A stretch of 64,000 nt of DNA from an uncultured Lachnospiraceae bacterium (GTDB lineage: Bacteria > Bacillota > Clostridia > Lachnospirales > Lachnospiraceae), in contig CATOJE010000006.1 of NCBI GenBank assembly GCA_951800145.1, forward strand, positions 1-64,000, in the 5' to 3' direction. The position numbers were made by a program, and so were the translations under genes. The notes beneath the pieces were generated by a model. It saw only the letters and a list, made by a program, of their open reading frames with translations. It ran no database searches and was not told where the DNA came from. Of the stretch, positions 1 through 9,200 are shown piece by piece; within the stretch, counting starts at the first letter, position 1, and each line of letters begins with the position of its first letter.

Positions 1-1061
1 CGGGCGGCTGTTCATGGTGAGCCGTTCCGTCTGTGTCAATGGGATATTGTTCTCAAATACCGGGTCTGTGTACGGCTTTATATCGTCGGCGGTTCCCCAG
101 GGAGTCCATCTGCAGTCCGTCAAAGGGATACACGGACAGCAGATCCCGGTGAACCTGAACAAAATGCTCCTGCCACTGGGGATCCGCCGGATTAAACATC
201 CAAAGCTTTTCCGTCTCCCAGCCGGAGCCTGAGAGATCGTGAACATCCTGCTCCATATGACGTCCGTCCTTGTAGAGCCCCCACTCCGGCTGGATGCCCT
301 TTTCCTCATAGCCGTCGTAGGCGCCGAAAATCAGGTTATAGAAGAAGGAATTCATATTCCTCTGATGGCCCCCGTCTATGGTTTTTCGCAGAGATTCCCC
401 GGTGACAGTCTGCCCCGCCAGGGATTTCCACTCCGGGGCCGGCGCCTCCACCGTTCCCGCTAAAGGCGTCTCCTGGGAATCAAACACATCATAGTAAAAT
501 AACCCGTTAATATGATGCTTTTTCAGCCGATCCAGGGCGGCATTGATCTCCCCATCGGTCCGGTTGTCCAGCTTGGTGATATAGGCGTACCGTGGAAACA
601 CATTCCAGTCTGAGGAAACATCCACCGCGGACATCCCATAGTCCGCCAGCCCGGCCTCCCCCCCAGAGATACACCTCCAGGGAATATCCGGTAAAGTCCG
701 TCCCTGGCATCACCAAAGGGATAGAAACTGCCTGGCTCCCTCCGGCAAGAGAAACCTCCCTCGTCATCACCAGATCTCCCAGATGGCGCAGCTGGAGGGT
801 AAGCTTCATCTGAGAAAGCCCCATCCCATTCGCTCCTGCCTCCTTAAGCTCCACTGTTACCACCCCGCTGCTTCCCGGCTGGTACATACTTTTATCCGTA
901 TAAATATCCTGGATCCATTTTCCCGCTTCCTCTACGTCCTTCACCTGAAAGCTCCTCTCCCCGGTCTCCTCCGCCCGGACCGCTGCCCCCGGGCCTGGCG
1001 CCACGGCGGTCATAAGGGCCGCCGCCAGCGCGCAGGATAACATTCGCTTTGCCTTCCTCAC
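1..1061 (-). pseudogene. GH66 dextranase-like secreted glycosidase, broken by two frameshifts and cut by the window edge
   Basis: A signal peptide (MRKAKRMLSCALAAAL...) opens the first frame, followed by the N-terminal beta-sandwich region. The frame is lost at a G7 tract (658-664 on the plus strand). The glycoside hydrolase family 66 region resumes in another frame with SAVDVSSDWNVFPRYAYIT and carries FDGLQMDSLGN, the area of the family's catalytic Asp. A second shift near 84-92 ends that frame; beyond it a third frame continues with DDIKPYTDPVFENN to the window edge. Each shift is repaired by removing one base. Family members hydrolyse or rearrange alpha-1,6-glucan outside the cell, which fits the two glucan-binding neighbours upstream. 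All other long genes here are intact, so I favour a real pseudogene or slippage control over assembly error, but cannot exclude error. Confidence 0.8.
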
Positions 1062-1064
1062 GCT

Positions 1065-2798
1065 CTACTCCTCCTTTTCCAGCAAGATATAATTTACCCA
1101 TCCGAAATGATCCCCGTCCTGTCCGGTGATGGTCAGGATATCTCCGGGAGCCAGAGTAAGGGCGCCCTCCAGATAATCCTGGCTGTAATCAATGTCACTG
1201 TAATCCGCCCGCTCCTTCCGGATCTCTCCCACAGGAGCTCCGTTCACACTTACGATAAACTGTTCCCTGGTTCCATTGGACAGTACACTGAGCCGGTATC
1301 GGCCGGCTGTAAAGTCCGGGTCGTCAGAGAGCACAAAATGGATAGACTCTCCTGCCTGAAGGTCCGCTGCCGGGCTGTAGAGGGATGCCGGATAATAATC
1401 CTCCCCGTCATACCGGAATTCTGTCTTCGCCTCTCCTGTAGCCTCAGGAGGCAGAATCAGCTCCAGCTCGTCTGCCTCCGCGTCCATTCCAGCAGGCACA
1501 GGGATTTCCAGCCAGATCTCTCCCAGGGAACCATCCGCTTCCTCTTCCGCCTGAGCCGCTGCTCTCGCCTTCCGGCTGCCGGGCAGAATCAGATTGATAG
1601 TGAAATAAACCGCCCGGAGAGGAATGGTAAACTCCTCAAACCAGGTGTCGCTCTCCTTGTCCTGAATCTGGTGAATCCTCACCTGAGTTCCTCTGGGAAG
1701 CACCCCTTCCCCGGCCTCAAGCTTAATCCCGGTCTCCTCGTCCTTTTGATAAAAGGACACCGGCAGCTCGTTGAAGGAAATCGACTCGATCCACCCATAG
1801 CTTCCATCCGGAGCTATGATCTCCAGCTTATCCCCCTGATTCAGCACATATCTTCCCTGCCAGCTCTCGTCGTGGAGACCTGCCGTACCAAAGTCAGAAC
1901 CTGTGGTCTCATAACCATCTTGCTCCACTCCGTTGATTTTCACCTGATAGGTTCTGGCATTTCCGCAGGTTCTCAGCCGGATCTCATAGGCGCCTCCGCT
2001 GAAATTGTTATCCATGGTCATAACCAGCTTCACCCCGGGATCCATGTTGGCGCAGGTTCCGCCGCCGGTAATCTTATCTGCCGGCTCCACATAATCCTTT
2101 GCCAGATACAGCATCTCCTTCACCGGTGTCAGGCGGACCCAGTCCACCCAGCCGTATTTGCCGTCTGTGACAGCAGCTATGGTCAGGCTGTCCTGGGCGG
2201 ACAGGTTCAGCATCCCCCCGTAAGCCACCCTTCTTCCGTTCCAGTCAAAGCCCACATCCGGGCATTCTACCTGAAGGGTGCTTCCTCCCCCGCTGAGATC
2301 CAGGGTCTGTCCGTTTCCCGCATACATCACTTCAACCTTGTACATGCCCTCAGGAAAGCCAGTAAACTGGCTTAAGGGGAGCTCTATCTGGGTGTGGGGC
2401 TGCAGGTCTGCTGCCTGTCCCTCTGCTGTCGTCCTGTCGTAATATTCTTCCGCCTCAAAGGTATATACCCCCCCGTCCTCGGTAAAAGACCGCTGCCCGG
2501 AGGCTGCCTTCCGCTTTTCCGGCTCTTGCTCTTCCTCCTCCGGCTCCGGCAGCTGGTCCTGGACAGGCTTCTGGGCGGTTGAGCTGGTGGCCGCAGGCGC
2601 CGCTGACGTCTTGGTAGCCAGAGCCAGCGCGGCCTCTTCCTGTCCATCCTCCTTGTTTTGTCCATTTTCCTGATTCTGTCCATATACCTGAAGCTCCAGG
2701 GGTTCCCAGAGCCCGCTCTGGGTCCCCGATGTACAGAGCATGGCTGCCAGCGTCAGCCAGGCCAGCCTTCTTTGCCAGACCTTCTTTCTTCCTTTCAT
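1065..2798 (-). CDS. Secreted protein with three CBM35/CBM6-like carbohydrate-binding modules
   Basis: A 577-residue exported protein with an N-terminal signal segment (about residues 8-25). A Gln/Glu/Pro/Thr-rich linker runs to about residue 110. Three beta-sandwich-like modules follow, each ending in a related motif: YGWVDWVRL near 220, YGWIESISF near 345 and FGWVNYILL near the C-terminus. The FEAEEYYDR opening of the first module and these endings resemble CBM35/CBM6-type modules, which bind neutral or acidic polysaccharide. No catalytic domain is visible. It lies 3 bp upstream of the dextranase gene, suggesting a helper that holds glucan near the enzyme. The ligand is inference. A long open frame on the opposite strand is a codon-bias shadow. 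Confidence 0.75.
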   Translation of the reverse strand: MKGRKKVWQRRLAWLTLAAMLCTSGTQSGLWEPLELQVYGQNQENGQNKEDGQEEAALALATKTSAAPAATSSTAQKPVQDQLPEPEEEEQEPEKRKAASGQRSFTEDGGVYTFEAEEYYDRTTAEGQAADLQPHTQIELPLSQFTGFPEGMYKVEVMYAGNGQTLDLSGGGSTLQVECPDVGFDWNGRRVAYGGMLNLSAQDSLTIAAVTDGKYGWVDWVRLTPVKEMLYLAKDYVEPADKITGGGTCANMDPGVKLVMTMDNNFSGGAYEIRLRTCGNARTYQVKINGVEQDGYETTGSDFGTAGLHDESWQGRYVLNQGDKLEIIAPDGSYGWIESISFNELPVSFYQKDEETGIKLEAGEGVLPRGTQVRIHQIQDKESDTWFEEFTIPLRAVYFTINLILPGSRKARAAAQAEEEADGSLGEIWLEIPVPAGMDAEADELELILPPEATGEAKTEFRYDGEDYYPASLYSPAADLQAGESIHFVLSDDPDFTAGRYRLSVLSNGTREQFIVSVNGAPVGEIRKERADYSDIDYSQDYLEGALTLAPGDILTITGQDGDHFGWVNYILLEKEE

Positions 2799-2810
2799 TT
2801 GATTTTCCCC

Positions 2811-4442
2811 CTATTCTTCCACTTCTTTCAGATAAATATAGGAAGCATCCTCCTCTCCCAGAAGACTGCCCGGATCATTAGGAATGTCCAGATCCTTCTC
2901 GATCCGGTACACCTCATATCCATTATCCGCCTTTCCCTGGGGAGGGGTGCATACCCGGTAGGTATATCCGTTATCCATAGGATATTTCGTCCCTCCAGTG
3001 AGCTGCCCTTTCTTATTCTGCTTCTGCTTCGTCCCCTTCTTTACATTACCTTCCCGGTCCACCAGGAAAATCCCGGTGGCCTCCCGGCTTTTATTCGCGA
3101 TCTCCGGCACATATACCAGCTCATATGGATCATCCCCGTCAGCTCCCACCGCCAGTCCCTGGTAGTAAAGCTTCCCGCCGAACACGCCGGTGACGCCTCT
3201 GCCCTTCTTCCTTCCGCCTCCCGTACTTTCCGCAAAATAGTAGTAAAACTCCTCCCCGGTATTTGGATTCACCTTGGTTCCCTTTCCGGTGATCATGGCT
3301 GTCCGGTCGCTGAAATCATAGAAGCCGTTGGGGAACTGGAGCCTGCTGTTTGACTCCTTATGCCGGATAAGAAATAAGCTGTCCAGCCTGGCCCCATTAT
3401 TTTCACACAAATAATACCGGTCGTCCTCAGCCTTCATGATGAAGCCTTCAAAGCCCACGTCATCTGTCCCGCTGCCGGGGGCTCCCTGATAGCTGTAGGT
3501 GCCGATATTCTCATCCTCAATCTTACATGGCCATACCTTGTCGTCAGACACATAAGCGTGAAGCTCCTGGGGATAATGGTCCCAGTCCCCCTCCTCTCTC
3601 ATAAACCCATAGCGGTACTGGGAAACCAGATGCCCCTTCCGGTCAAAATAGTAGAAGCGGCTGTCCTCCTCCTCTCCCTTTCCCGGAGGCAGAGCGTCGA
3701 TCCAGGCGCTTTTTACCACGCTTCCGCTCTCCAAATCACAGTACAGGTAATACTGAGGATTATGGGCAAACACACCCTCCGCATAAGTGCCGTCCCCGTG
3801 AAGGTCTCCGCTCTTCGCCTCCTGGGTATCCTCATCCACGGAAACGTAAACCGTCTGCTCATAGCCGTTCTTCTCGCTGCACTCATAGACCCAGCCGCTC
3901 ACCCGCGCGCCGTTCTCGTCAAATATATAGTCATTTCCCTCATAGCTTACCTTCTGGTTCCGATAGGCTCTGCTCTTGGAATCAAAGTAAAACCAGTCCC
4001 CCTCATGATTCACATCCAGCGCCTCTCCGTCCGGAACATGAGAAAAAATCCAGCTGTCCACTGCCATCGCCCCTGTGGTGGTGCAAAAATGGACCTCATC
4101 GTCCACGCCGCCGCTTTCAAAAGCGCTGGCCTCATCCCCCTCCTTGTCGCCGCACTGAACCCATCCGGTCATCATCCTGCCGGTTTCGTCAAAAAAATAG
4201 GTATTCCCCTGGATGTCCCTCCTGCCTGTAAGCAGCGCTCCATCGTCCCCGTAAAAATACCATTCATTTACTTCCGGACGATAATCCCATCCTTTTTTAG
4301 AAGCCTCCACTCCGGCCTGCCCGGCGTCCCCTTCTTCCCCGCCGGCCGTTACCTGAACCGTCAGAGGCTCTGCCTGAGCCTGCACGGGCGCACATATCAT
4401 GCAGCAGCACGCAGCCGCAAAAATAAATGCAGCTTTTCTCAT
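2811..4442 (-). CDS. Secreted cell-wall/glucan-binding repeat protein
   Basis: About 543 residues, with a signal peptide (AFIFAAACCCMICAPVQAQA). The mature part is built from choline-binding-type (CW/glucan-binding) repeats of aromatic-Gly pattern: NEWYFYGDDGALLTG, NTYFFDETGRMMTGW, GDWFYFDSKSRAY, NDYIFDENGARVSGW and more. In streptococcal glucan-binding proteins and glucosyltransferases such repeats bind alpha-glucan or teichoic acid. No enzyme domain is seen. I place the start at the ATG at 4442, eight bases after AGGAGG, rather than the GTG one codon upstream. It is first in the operon with the CBM protein and the dextranase, and is preceded by a promoter bracketed by LacI-type operators. 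Confidence 0.75.
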   Translation of the reverse strand: MRKAAFIFAAACCCMICAPVQAQAEPLTVQVTAGGEEGDAGQAGVEASKKGWDYRPEVNEWYFYGDDGALLTGRRDIQGNTYFFDETGRMMTGWVQCGDKEGDEASAFESGGVDDEVHFCTTTGAMAVDSWIFSHVPDGEALDVNHEGDWFYFDSKSRAYRNQKVSYEGNDYIFDENGARVSGWVYECSEKNGYEQTVYVSVDEDTQEAKSGDLHGDGTYAEGVFAHNPQYYLYCDLESGSVVKSAWIDALPPGKGEEEDSRFYYFDRKGHLVSQYRYGFMREEGDWDHYPQELHAYVSDDKVWPCKIEDENIGTYSYQGAPGSGTDDVGFEGFIMKAEDDRYYLCENNGARLDSLFLIRHKESNSRLQFPNGFYDFSDRTAMITGKGTKVNPNTGEEFYYYFAESTGGGRKKGRGVTGVFGGKLYYQGLAVGADGDDPYELVYVPEIANKSREATGIFLVDREGNVKKGTKQKQNKKGQLTGGTKYPMDNGYTYRVCTPPQGKADNGYEVYRIEKDLDIPNDPGSLLGEEDASYIYLKEVEE

Positions 4443-4547
4443 CACCCTCTCCTCCTTTTCCCTGTTGAGAGCACTCTGCTGAATGCTCTCAGAGATTTCG
4501 GGAGCACATTGGTGAGCACGCTCAAAAATTTTTTATTTTTTCTTTTA

Positions 4548-4620
4548 GTGTTACGAAACACCTATCAAATATAAAATAGCACATAACCTTGTGAACTTCA
4601 ATAGTGTTTTGCAACACTAT
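4548..4620 (-). promoter_or_regulatory. Promoter of the glucan operon with two LacI-type operators
   Basis: On the minus strand TTGAAG (4596-4601) and TATTTT (4573-4578) are 17 bp apart. Two palindromes bracket them: ATAGTGTTTTGCAACACTAT at 4601-4620, overlapping the -35 box, and GTGTTACGAAACAC at 4548-4561, just downstream of the -10. Both share GTGTT-N4-AACAC. Together with the adjacent LacI-family gene this suggests repression by looping or roadblock. Binding is inferred. Confidence 0.7.
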
Positions 4621-4667
4621 ATATTTTTCACAATATTATGTGCTTTTTTTATGCATATTTTCTATAT

Positions 4668-5708
4668 CTAATTTAATTCAGCGCTTATATTTTTTACACT
4701 GCCTCGGAATATCAGCGATGTGGCCAGCCGGATATTCCTTCTGGGTATCTCTTCCCCCTTCAGCAAGCTTAAAAGCAGTTCCACAGCTGTCTTTGCCTTT
4801 TGAAACGGACTTTGGTGAACTGTGGTCAGCTGGGGCCTGCACTGTCTGGCAAATACATTATCATCAAAGCCGGTCACAGAAATCTGATCCGGCACCAGAA
4901 TCCCCTCCTGGAAAAATACGTTCACCGCATCCATGGCGTAATAATCGGAAGCAAACATCAGAGCTGTGTAGCTTCCATGGGCCAGCTTTTCCCGGCAGAA
5001 TCGCCGGAGGAATTCATGGCGCTCCTTTTCCCGGAAATCCAGAGCAATATATCTCTCCTCCACAGCAGGCCCCTGCTCCAGAAGCGCTGCCCGGCAGCCC
5101 TCCAGGCGCTGTCTGTCCACACCCACCGGCTCCTTCTCATCTGCCAGAAACCCGATCCGCTTATGTCCCTGATCCATCAGATACCGGGTCATCTCATAGG
5201 CGCCCTCATAATCCTGGAGCCCCACATTCACATACTCATCCTCCTCACCGGCAAAATAAGAGTCAATAAATACCACCGGGATCCCTGCCTGCTGATTCAG
5301 CTTCACCGAGTCCTCCGGCTGGCTGCCCAGGATAATCAGCCCTTCGATATTCCAGGAAGCGGCGATCCGCAGGGATTCCTCCACATTCCCGGAGGTATAG
5401 AGCATCATGTAATATCCATTTTCCCGTATCATCCGCTCCAGGCCGCCCATCATCTCCGCGAAAAAGGGATTTTGGACTGCGTCCTTCTCTTCCCTGCGGC
5501 CGTACATCATAATGACCCCGATAATCCGGGAGCCGTAATTCGCCAGAAGCCTGGCCCCCATATTGGTCACATAATTGCACTCCTTGATGATCCGCTCCAC
5601 CCGCTCCAGTGTCTCCCTGCTCATCTTTTTTGTCCGCCCATGGAGGACATTCGAGACGGTAGTAGGCGCCACTCCTGCCATATCCGCCATATCCTTTATC
5701 GTAACCAT
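4668..5708 (-). CDS. LacI-family transcriptional regulator
   Basis: 346 residues, normal family length. The N-terminal helix-turn-helix is typical (VTIKDMADMAGVAPTTVSNVLHG, residues 2-24), followed by a hinge helix and a periplasmic-binding-protein-like effector domain (RIIGVIMMYGRREE from about 60; ISVTGFDDNVFARQCRPQLTTV near 290). It ends about 50 bp from the palindromic operators in front of the glucan-binding operon and is transcribed in the same direction as that operon. It is therefore the likely repressor of the dextran/glucan genes, responding to a small sugar. The effector is not evident from sequence. Confidence 0.85.
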   Translation of the reverse strand: MVTIKDMADMAGVAPTTVSNVLHGRTKKMSRETLERVERIIKECNYVTNMGARLLANYGSRIIGVIMMYGRREEKDAVQNPFFAEMMGGLERMIRENGYYMMLYTSGNVEESLRIAASWNIEGLIILGSQPEDSVKLNQQAGIPVVFIDSYFAGEEDEYVNVGLQDYEGAYEMTRYLMDQGHKRIGFLADEKEPVGVDRQRLEGCRAALLEQGPAVEERYIALDFREKERHEFLRRFCREKLAHGSYTALMFASDYYAMDAVNVFFQEGILVPDQISVTGFDDNVFARQCRPQLTTVHQSPFQKAKTAVELLLSLLKGEEIPRRNIRLATSLIFRGSVKNISAELN

Positions 5709-5809
5709 AGCCTTCCTCTCCGGTTTTCCTGAAATTACCTGCTCTTGATAGCTTTACCATAACATAATCCCAGGGACCTTTCAAGGATATTTTCCAAAAT
5801 CGAAGCTGT

Positions 5810-5974
5810 CAGTTACACCGGATATTACTGTTCACGGCCCTGCCGTGCCCAGCAACAAATGCACACAAAATGGCCATTCTGTCCATTTTGGCGCTGAAAT
5901 CCTTGGGTTTCCTGTGACTTTCACTCACAGGAAACGCCTCGCGGGATACTGCCTATGAACAGTTACACCGGATA
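5810..5974. repeat. Structured intergenic repeat (family R1), copy A, flanked by 15-bp direct repeats
   Basis: The unit from 5825 to 5959 lies between two exact copies of CAGTTACACCGGATA (5810-5824 and 5960-5974). The second copy includes the stop codon of the pycB-like gene. Inside are three hairpins: CACGGC-CCT-GCCGTG (5833-5847), AAAATGG with CCATTTT (about 5867-5889), and an 11-bp perfect stem GTTTCCTGTGA/TCACAGGAAAC (5907-5935). Related sequence occurs at 28139-28212 and, weaker, near 24150-24235 and 17575-17640. Confidence 0.65.
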
Positions 5975-7366
5975 CACCCCATGGACGGTATCCGCCACAG
6001 ACATATCCACTCCCGTCTGCTGGGCTTCCCGGTACTGGAAAAATTCCTTCGCCACTGCCGGGAACATGGCATAGGTCAGCACATCCTCCTCTTGCTGCTT
6101 CCACCGGGCACATTCCCTCTCAAGCTGAGGCAGCTGAGGAGGAAGCAAGTCAGCCGGCCGACAGGTGATGCAGGGCAGATCCCCGATGATCTTTTTCTTC
6201 ACCTCCGGATCCGGCTGGTTCACCGTCTGGCCGAATTCTCCCTGGAGCAGACGCTTGGACTCCTTGGTGGTCATCTTATAGCGCTCCCCGCAGATCACAT
6301 TCAGCACAGCCTGGGTTCCCACGATCTGGGAGGAAGGGGTAACCAGCGGCGGCTCTCCAAAGTCCTTCCGCACCCTTGGAATCTCCTCCAGCACCTCACG
6401 GTATCGATCCTCCTGACCAGCCTCCTTCAGCTGGATCACTAAATTAGACAGCATCCCTCCCGGCACCTGATACTGCAGTGTTTTAATGTTCACCCCCAGC
6501 ATCTTGTGGCTCAGCAAGCCGCTCTCCACGGCCTCCGCCCGGATTTTCGCGAAATAGTCGGCGATCTCTCCCAGAAGCTTCTGGTCCAGTCCTGGGTCAT
6601 ATGGGGTATTCTTAAAAATCTCCGCCATAACCTCCGTGGCCGGCTGGCTGGTTCCCAAGGCCAGGGGCGAGATAGCACAGTCAATGCTGTCGCAGCCCGC
6701 CTCCACTGCCTTTAAATAGGTCATAGACGCCACGCCGGCGGTATAGTGGGTGTGTACCGCCACCGGAATGTGCACCGTCTCCTTCAGGGCGCGGACCAGC
6801 TCCTCCGCCCGGTAGGGAGTCAGAAGTCCTGCCATATCCTTAAGGCCCAGCTCATCCGCCCCCATATCCTCGATACGTCTGGCAATCTCCTTCCAGTAGT
6901 CCAGAGTATAGGCATCTCCAAGGGTGTAAACCAGAGCCACGATGGCCCGTCCGCCCTCTGCCTGAGTAGCCTTCATGGCAGTTTCCAGATTTCGGATGTC
7001 ATTGAGACAGTCCATGATACGAATGTTGTCAATGCCATTGGCCACAGACCTGCGGCAGAAATAGTCCACCACATCGTCGGAATAATGGCTGTAGCCTAAA
7101 AGGTTCTGCCCCCGCAGAAGCATCTGCAGCTTTGTGTGCTTAAATCCCTCCCGCAGCTTCCGCAGCCGAACCCAGGGATCCTCCTTTAAAAACCGCAGCG
7201 CTGTATCAAAGGTAGCGCCGCCCCAGCATTCCACTGCGTGAAAGCCCGCCTGATCCATCTTCTCCAAGATGGGCAGCATCTGTTCTGTGCTCATGCGGGT
7301 GGCCAGCAGGGACTGGTGGGCATCCCGAAATGCAGTCTCTACGATTTTAATCGGCTTTCTTTCCAT
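5963..7366 (-). CDS. Pyruvate carboxylase subunit B / oxaloacetate decarboxylase alpha-type carboxyltransferase
   Basis: Starting at MERKPIKIVETAFRDAHQS (ATG at 7366 after GGAGGAATCAAG; longer upstream frames lack a ribosome site), the protein has 467 residues. It carries the DRE-TIM carboxyltransferase barrel: FRDAHQSLLATRM at the N-terminus, HVAVHTHYT-type metal ligands in the VHTHYTAGVAS stretch, and the conserved carboxyltransferase C-terminal region. No biotin-carrier MKM domain follows, so it needs a separate biotin protein. It would interconvert pyruvate and oxaloacetate. Pyruvate is the product of the diaminopropionate lyase encoded at the head of this cluster, which may explain its position. 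Pyruvate carboxylase and decarboxylase roles cannot be separated here. Confidence 0.8.
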   Translation of the reverse strand: MERKPIKIVETAFRDAHQSLLATRMSTEQMLPILEKMDQAGFHAVECWGGATFDTALRFLKEDPWVRLRKLREGFKHTKLQMLLRGQNLLGYSHYSDDVVDYFCRRSVANGIDNIRIMDCLNDIRNLETAMKATQAEGGRAIVALVYTLGDAYTLDYWKEIARRIEDMGADELGLKDMAGLLTPYRAEELVRALKETVHIPVAVHTHYTAGVASMTYLKAVEAGCDSIDCAISPLALGTSQPATEVMAEIFKNTPYDPGLDQKLLGEIADYFAKIRAEAVESGLLSHKMLGVNIKTLQYQVPGGMLSNLVIQLKEAGQEDRYREVLEEIPRVRKDFGEPPLVTPSSQIVGTQAVLNVICGERYKMTTKESKRLLQGEFGQTVNQPDPEVKKKIIGDLPCITCRPADLLPPQLPQLERECARWKQQEEDVLTYAMFPAVAKEFFQYREAQQTGVDMSVADTVHGVYPV

Positions 7367-7452
7367 CTTGATTCCTCCATGCTCGTTCATCGTTTTGCAA
7401 ATAGCTCGCCACCACTTGCCTGTTTTCCCCATAGCCCAGGTCCAACAGCCGC

Positions 7453-7579
7453 TTATTTTTCTGCAACCACTTCGATCTCTACCTTAGCTCCCTTTGGAAG
7501 GGCCGCCACCTGAAAAGCAGCTCTGGCGGGATAGGGAGCGGTGAAATAGGCGCCGTATACCTCGTTCATTGCCGCAAAA
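7453..7579 (-). pseudogene. ridA (YjgF/RutC family) C-terminal remnant
   Basis: Read on the minus strand, this stretch encodes [20 protein letters not shown], then [21 protein letters not shown] and a stop. That is the characteristic last 40 or so residues of RidA enamine/imine deaminases (family about 125 residues). The first two-thirds is missing. The homology stops at an A9 tract (7576-7584), only about 20 bp downstream of the permease stop codon, so a deletion removed the 5' part. RidA proteins destroy 2-aminoacrylate, the intermediate released by diaminopropionate ammonia-lyase, whose gene heads this cluster. The locus has therefore probably lost a protective function, or a ridA elsewhere supplies it. 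Confidence 0.85.
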
Positions 7580-7603
7580 AAAAACTGTAAAGCAGGCCAT
7601 GTA

Positions 7604-9196
7604 TCACAGGAACAGGAAGGCGAAAAGCCCGAAGGCCAGGCCGCAGCCTGCTGCCAGAGGTACGATCCTTTTGAGAATATCTCCCTCCGCCCCGGTGATT
7701 CCTGTGGTAGAGATCCCCATAATTACGCATCCCGGGGAAAAGGCGGTTCCCAGCACCCCGCCGGCGGTCTGCAGCGCCAGGGTCACTGCAGGGCTGATAT
7801 CTAAAAGTCCTGCCGCCGTCATCTGGAATTTTCCCAGCAAAATATTAGATGACATGTTGCTGCTGGTGATAAAGGTTCCCAGAATACCAAAAAATGGCGC
7901 CACAATCACATAGTACCGTCCCAGTGCGGAGACGATTCCCTGGGATAAAATGTAAATCTGTCCGCTGCTGCTCATATATTTTGACAGGATGATAAAGCAG
8001 GTGATGGCAATGGTCGGCGACTTGCATTTTTTTGCTGTTCTTATTGCAGCGCGGCGGATGCCCTCCCTGTCCAGATATTTTTTCTTCTTATAATATACGC
8101 AGCTGATCCAGGCAGACAGCGCCAGGAAGGTTCCGGCATAGGTCAAGGGCTTCAGAGGAGAGAGCTGCTCCTCAGCAGCCGTCACATAGCCGAAGCCGGT
8201 GACCGTTTCCGGAAAGGCGAAGCCGATTTTCCACTGATTCAGCACACGGTTTACTGGAGGAATCAGCAGGCAGACTACGGTGATTAAGGTCAGAGCATAG
8301 TAGGGAAGGAACGCCTCATGAAAGCTCATCTCCTGCTCTCTGGAGCCCTCCTCCGCCCCCTTCCGCTCCATAATCCTGCTGTCTGCCATGGCCCATTCCT
8401 TCTGATAGCCGGGAATCCGGCACAGGAGGAATACCGCCAGAAGGGCGGCGGCGGAGGGCAGGAAGTTGGATATGGTGGCATTTACAGGCGCCAGGGCAAG
8501 CTCCCCGCCTCCCGTGATCACAGTGAGAATCAGCAGGACCGGCGCCATGGCCCGGATGGCCCTTACCCCGCCGTAAAACCAGCAGGACAGGCAGACCCCG
8601 AGAAAATTAAAGATCCAGATCATGGCGGCTGCCAGAAACGCCGCCTGGGCTGCCTGGGCGCCGGCGATGCCAGACTGCTCCACCAGCGCCTCCCAGGCCA
8701 AGGCTAAGGTTCCGAAGGTCCCGCCCCAGGAATGGCAAAGGAGGACAATAATAATGCTGTACAGCGGCTTTACGCCGATGCTTAAAAGCAGGGGCGCACC
8801 CACTGCCACCGCTACCCCGAAGCCGGTGATCCCCTGAAGGAAGCTGGGGAAAATCCAGCCTAAAATCAAGATCTGCAGCAGCTCATGCCGGGTCAGGGAC
8901 TGAATCCCCTGACGGATGGCCTGGAATCCTTTGGACTCGCAGGTCAGCTCATAGGAAAACACTGCCGGCCACACTACGAGAAGGATGGTGAGGGCATTCC
9001 AGATTCCCTTGCCGCTCTCATACAGAAGCGCTGTGGGGGAAGAGCGGTAGAGAAGCACTGCGATGCCTAAGGCCAAAGCCATTCCGGCGGGAGCAGCCTT
9101 TGCCACTCCCCACCCGAATTTCATGATAACAACCAGAAGAAATAATACCGGCGCCAGTGCCGCTGCCCAGAACAGAGGGCTCATGGGTAAGCTCAT
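7604..9196 (-). CDS. L-lactate permease (LctP) family membrane transporter
   Basis: 530 residues with about 12-14 hydrophobic segments. The pattern of the LctP/GlcA family is visible: [39 protein letters not shown] with [19 protein letters not shown], and near the C-terminus [19 protein letters not shown]. Known members move lactate or glycolate with protons. In this amino-acid cluster the true substrate may be another small carboxylate, such as a deacylation product. Its ribosome site lies inside the last codons of the M20 hydrolase gene (GAGGAGATGTAAGACC-ATG), so the two are translated together. Confidence 0.75.
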   Translation of the reverse strand: MSLPMSPLFWAAALAPVLFLLVVIMKFGWGVAKAAPAGMALALGIAVLLYRSSPTALLYESGKGIWNALTILLVVWPAVFSYELTCESKGFQAIRQGIQSLTRHELLQILILGWIFPSFLQGITGFGVAVAVGAPLLLSIGVKPLYSIIIVLLCHSWGGTFGTLALAWEALVEQSGIAGAQAAQAAFLAAAMIWIFNFLGVCLSCWFYGGVRAIRAMAPVLLILTVITGGGELALAPVNATISNFLPSAAALLAVFLLCRIPGYQKEWAMADSRIMERKGAEEGSREQEMSFHEAFLPYYALTLITVVCLLIPPVNRVLNQWKIGFAFPETVTGFGYVTAAEEQLSPLKPLTYAGTFLALSAWISCVYYKKKKYLDREGIRRAAIRTAKKCKSPTIAITCFIILSKYMSSSGQIYILSQGIVSALGRYYVIVAPFFGILGTFITSSNMSSNILLGKFQMTAAGLLDISPAVTLALQTAGGVLGTAFSPGCVIMGISTTGITGAEGDILKRIVPLAAGCGLAFGLFAFLFL

Positions 9197-9200
9197 GGTC

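Noticed and set aside
1107-2375. Long open frame of 422 codons on the plus strand
   Set aside because: It lies wholly opposite the carbohydrate-binding protein gene, has no ribosome site or domain, and is explained by GC-rich codon use in the real gene.
3558-5732. Further long plus-strand open frames (about 338 and 310 codons)
   Set aside because: They are antisense to the wall-binding protein and LacI genes; their translations show no family resemblance.
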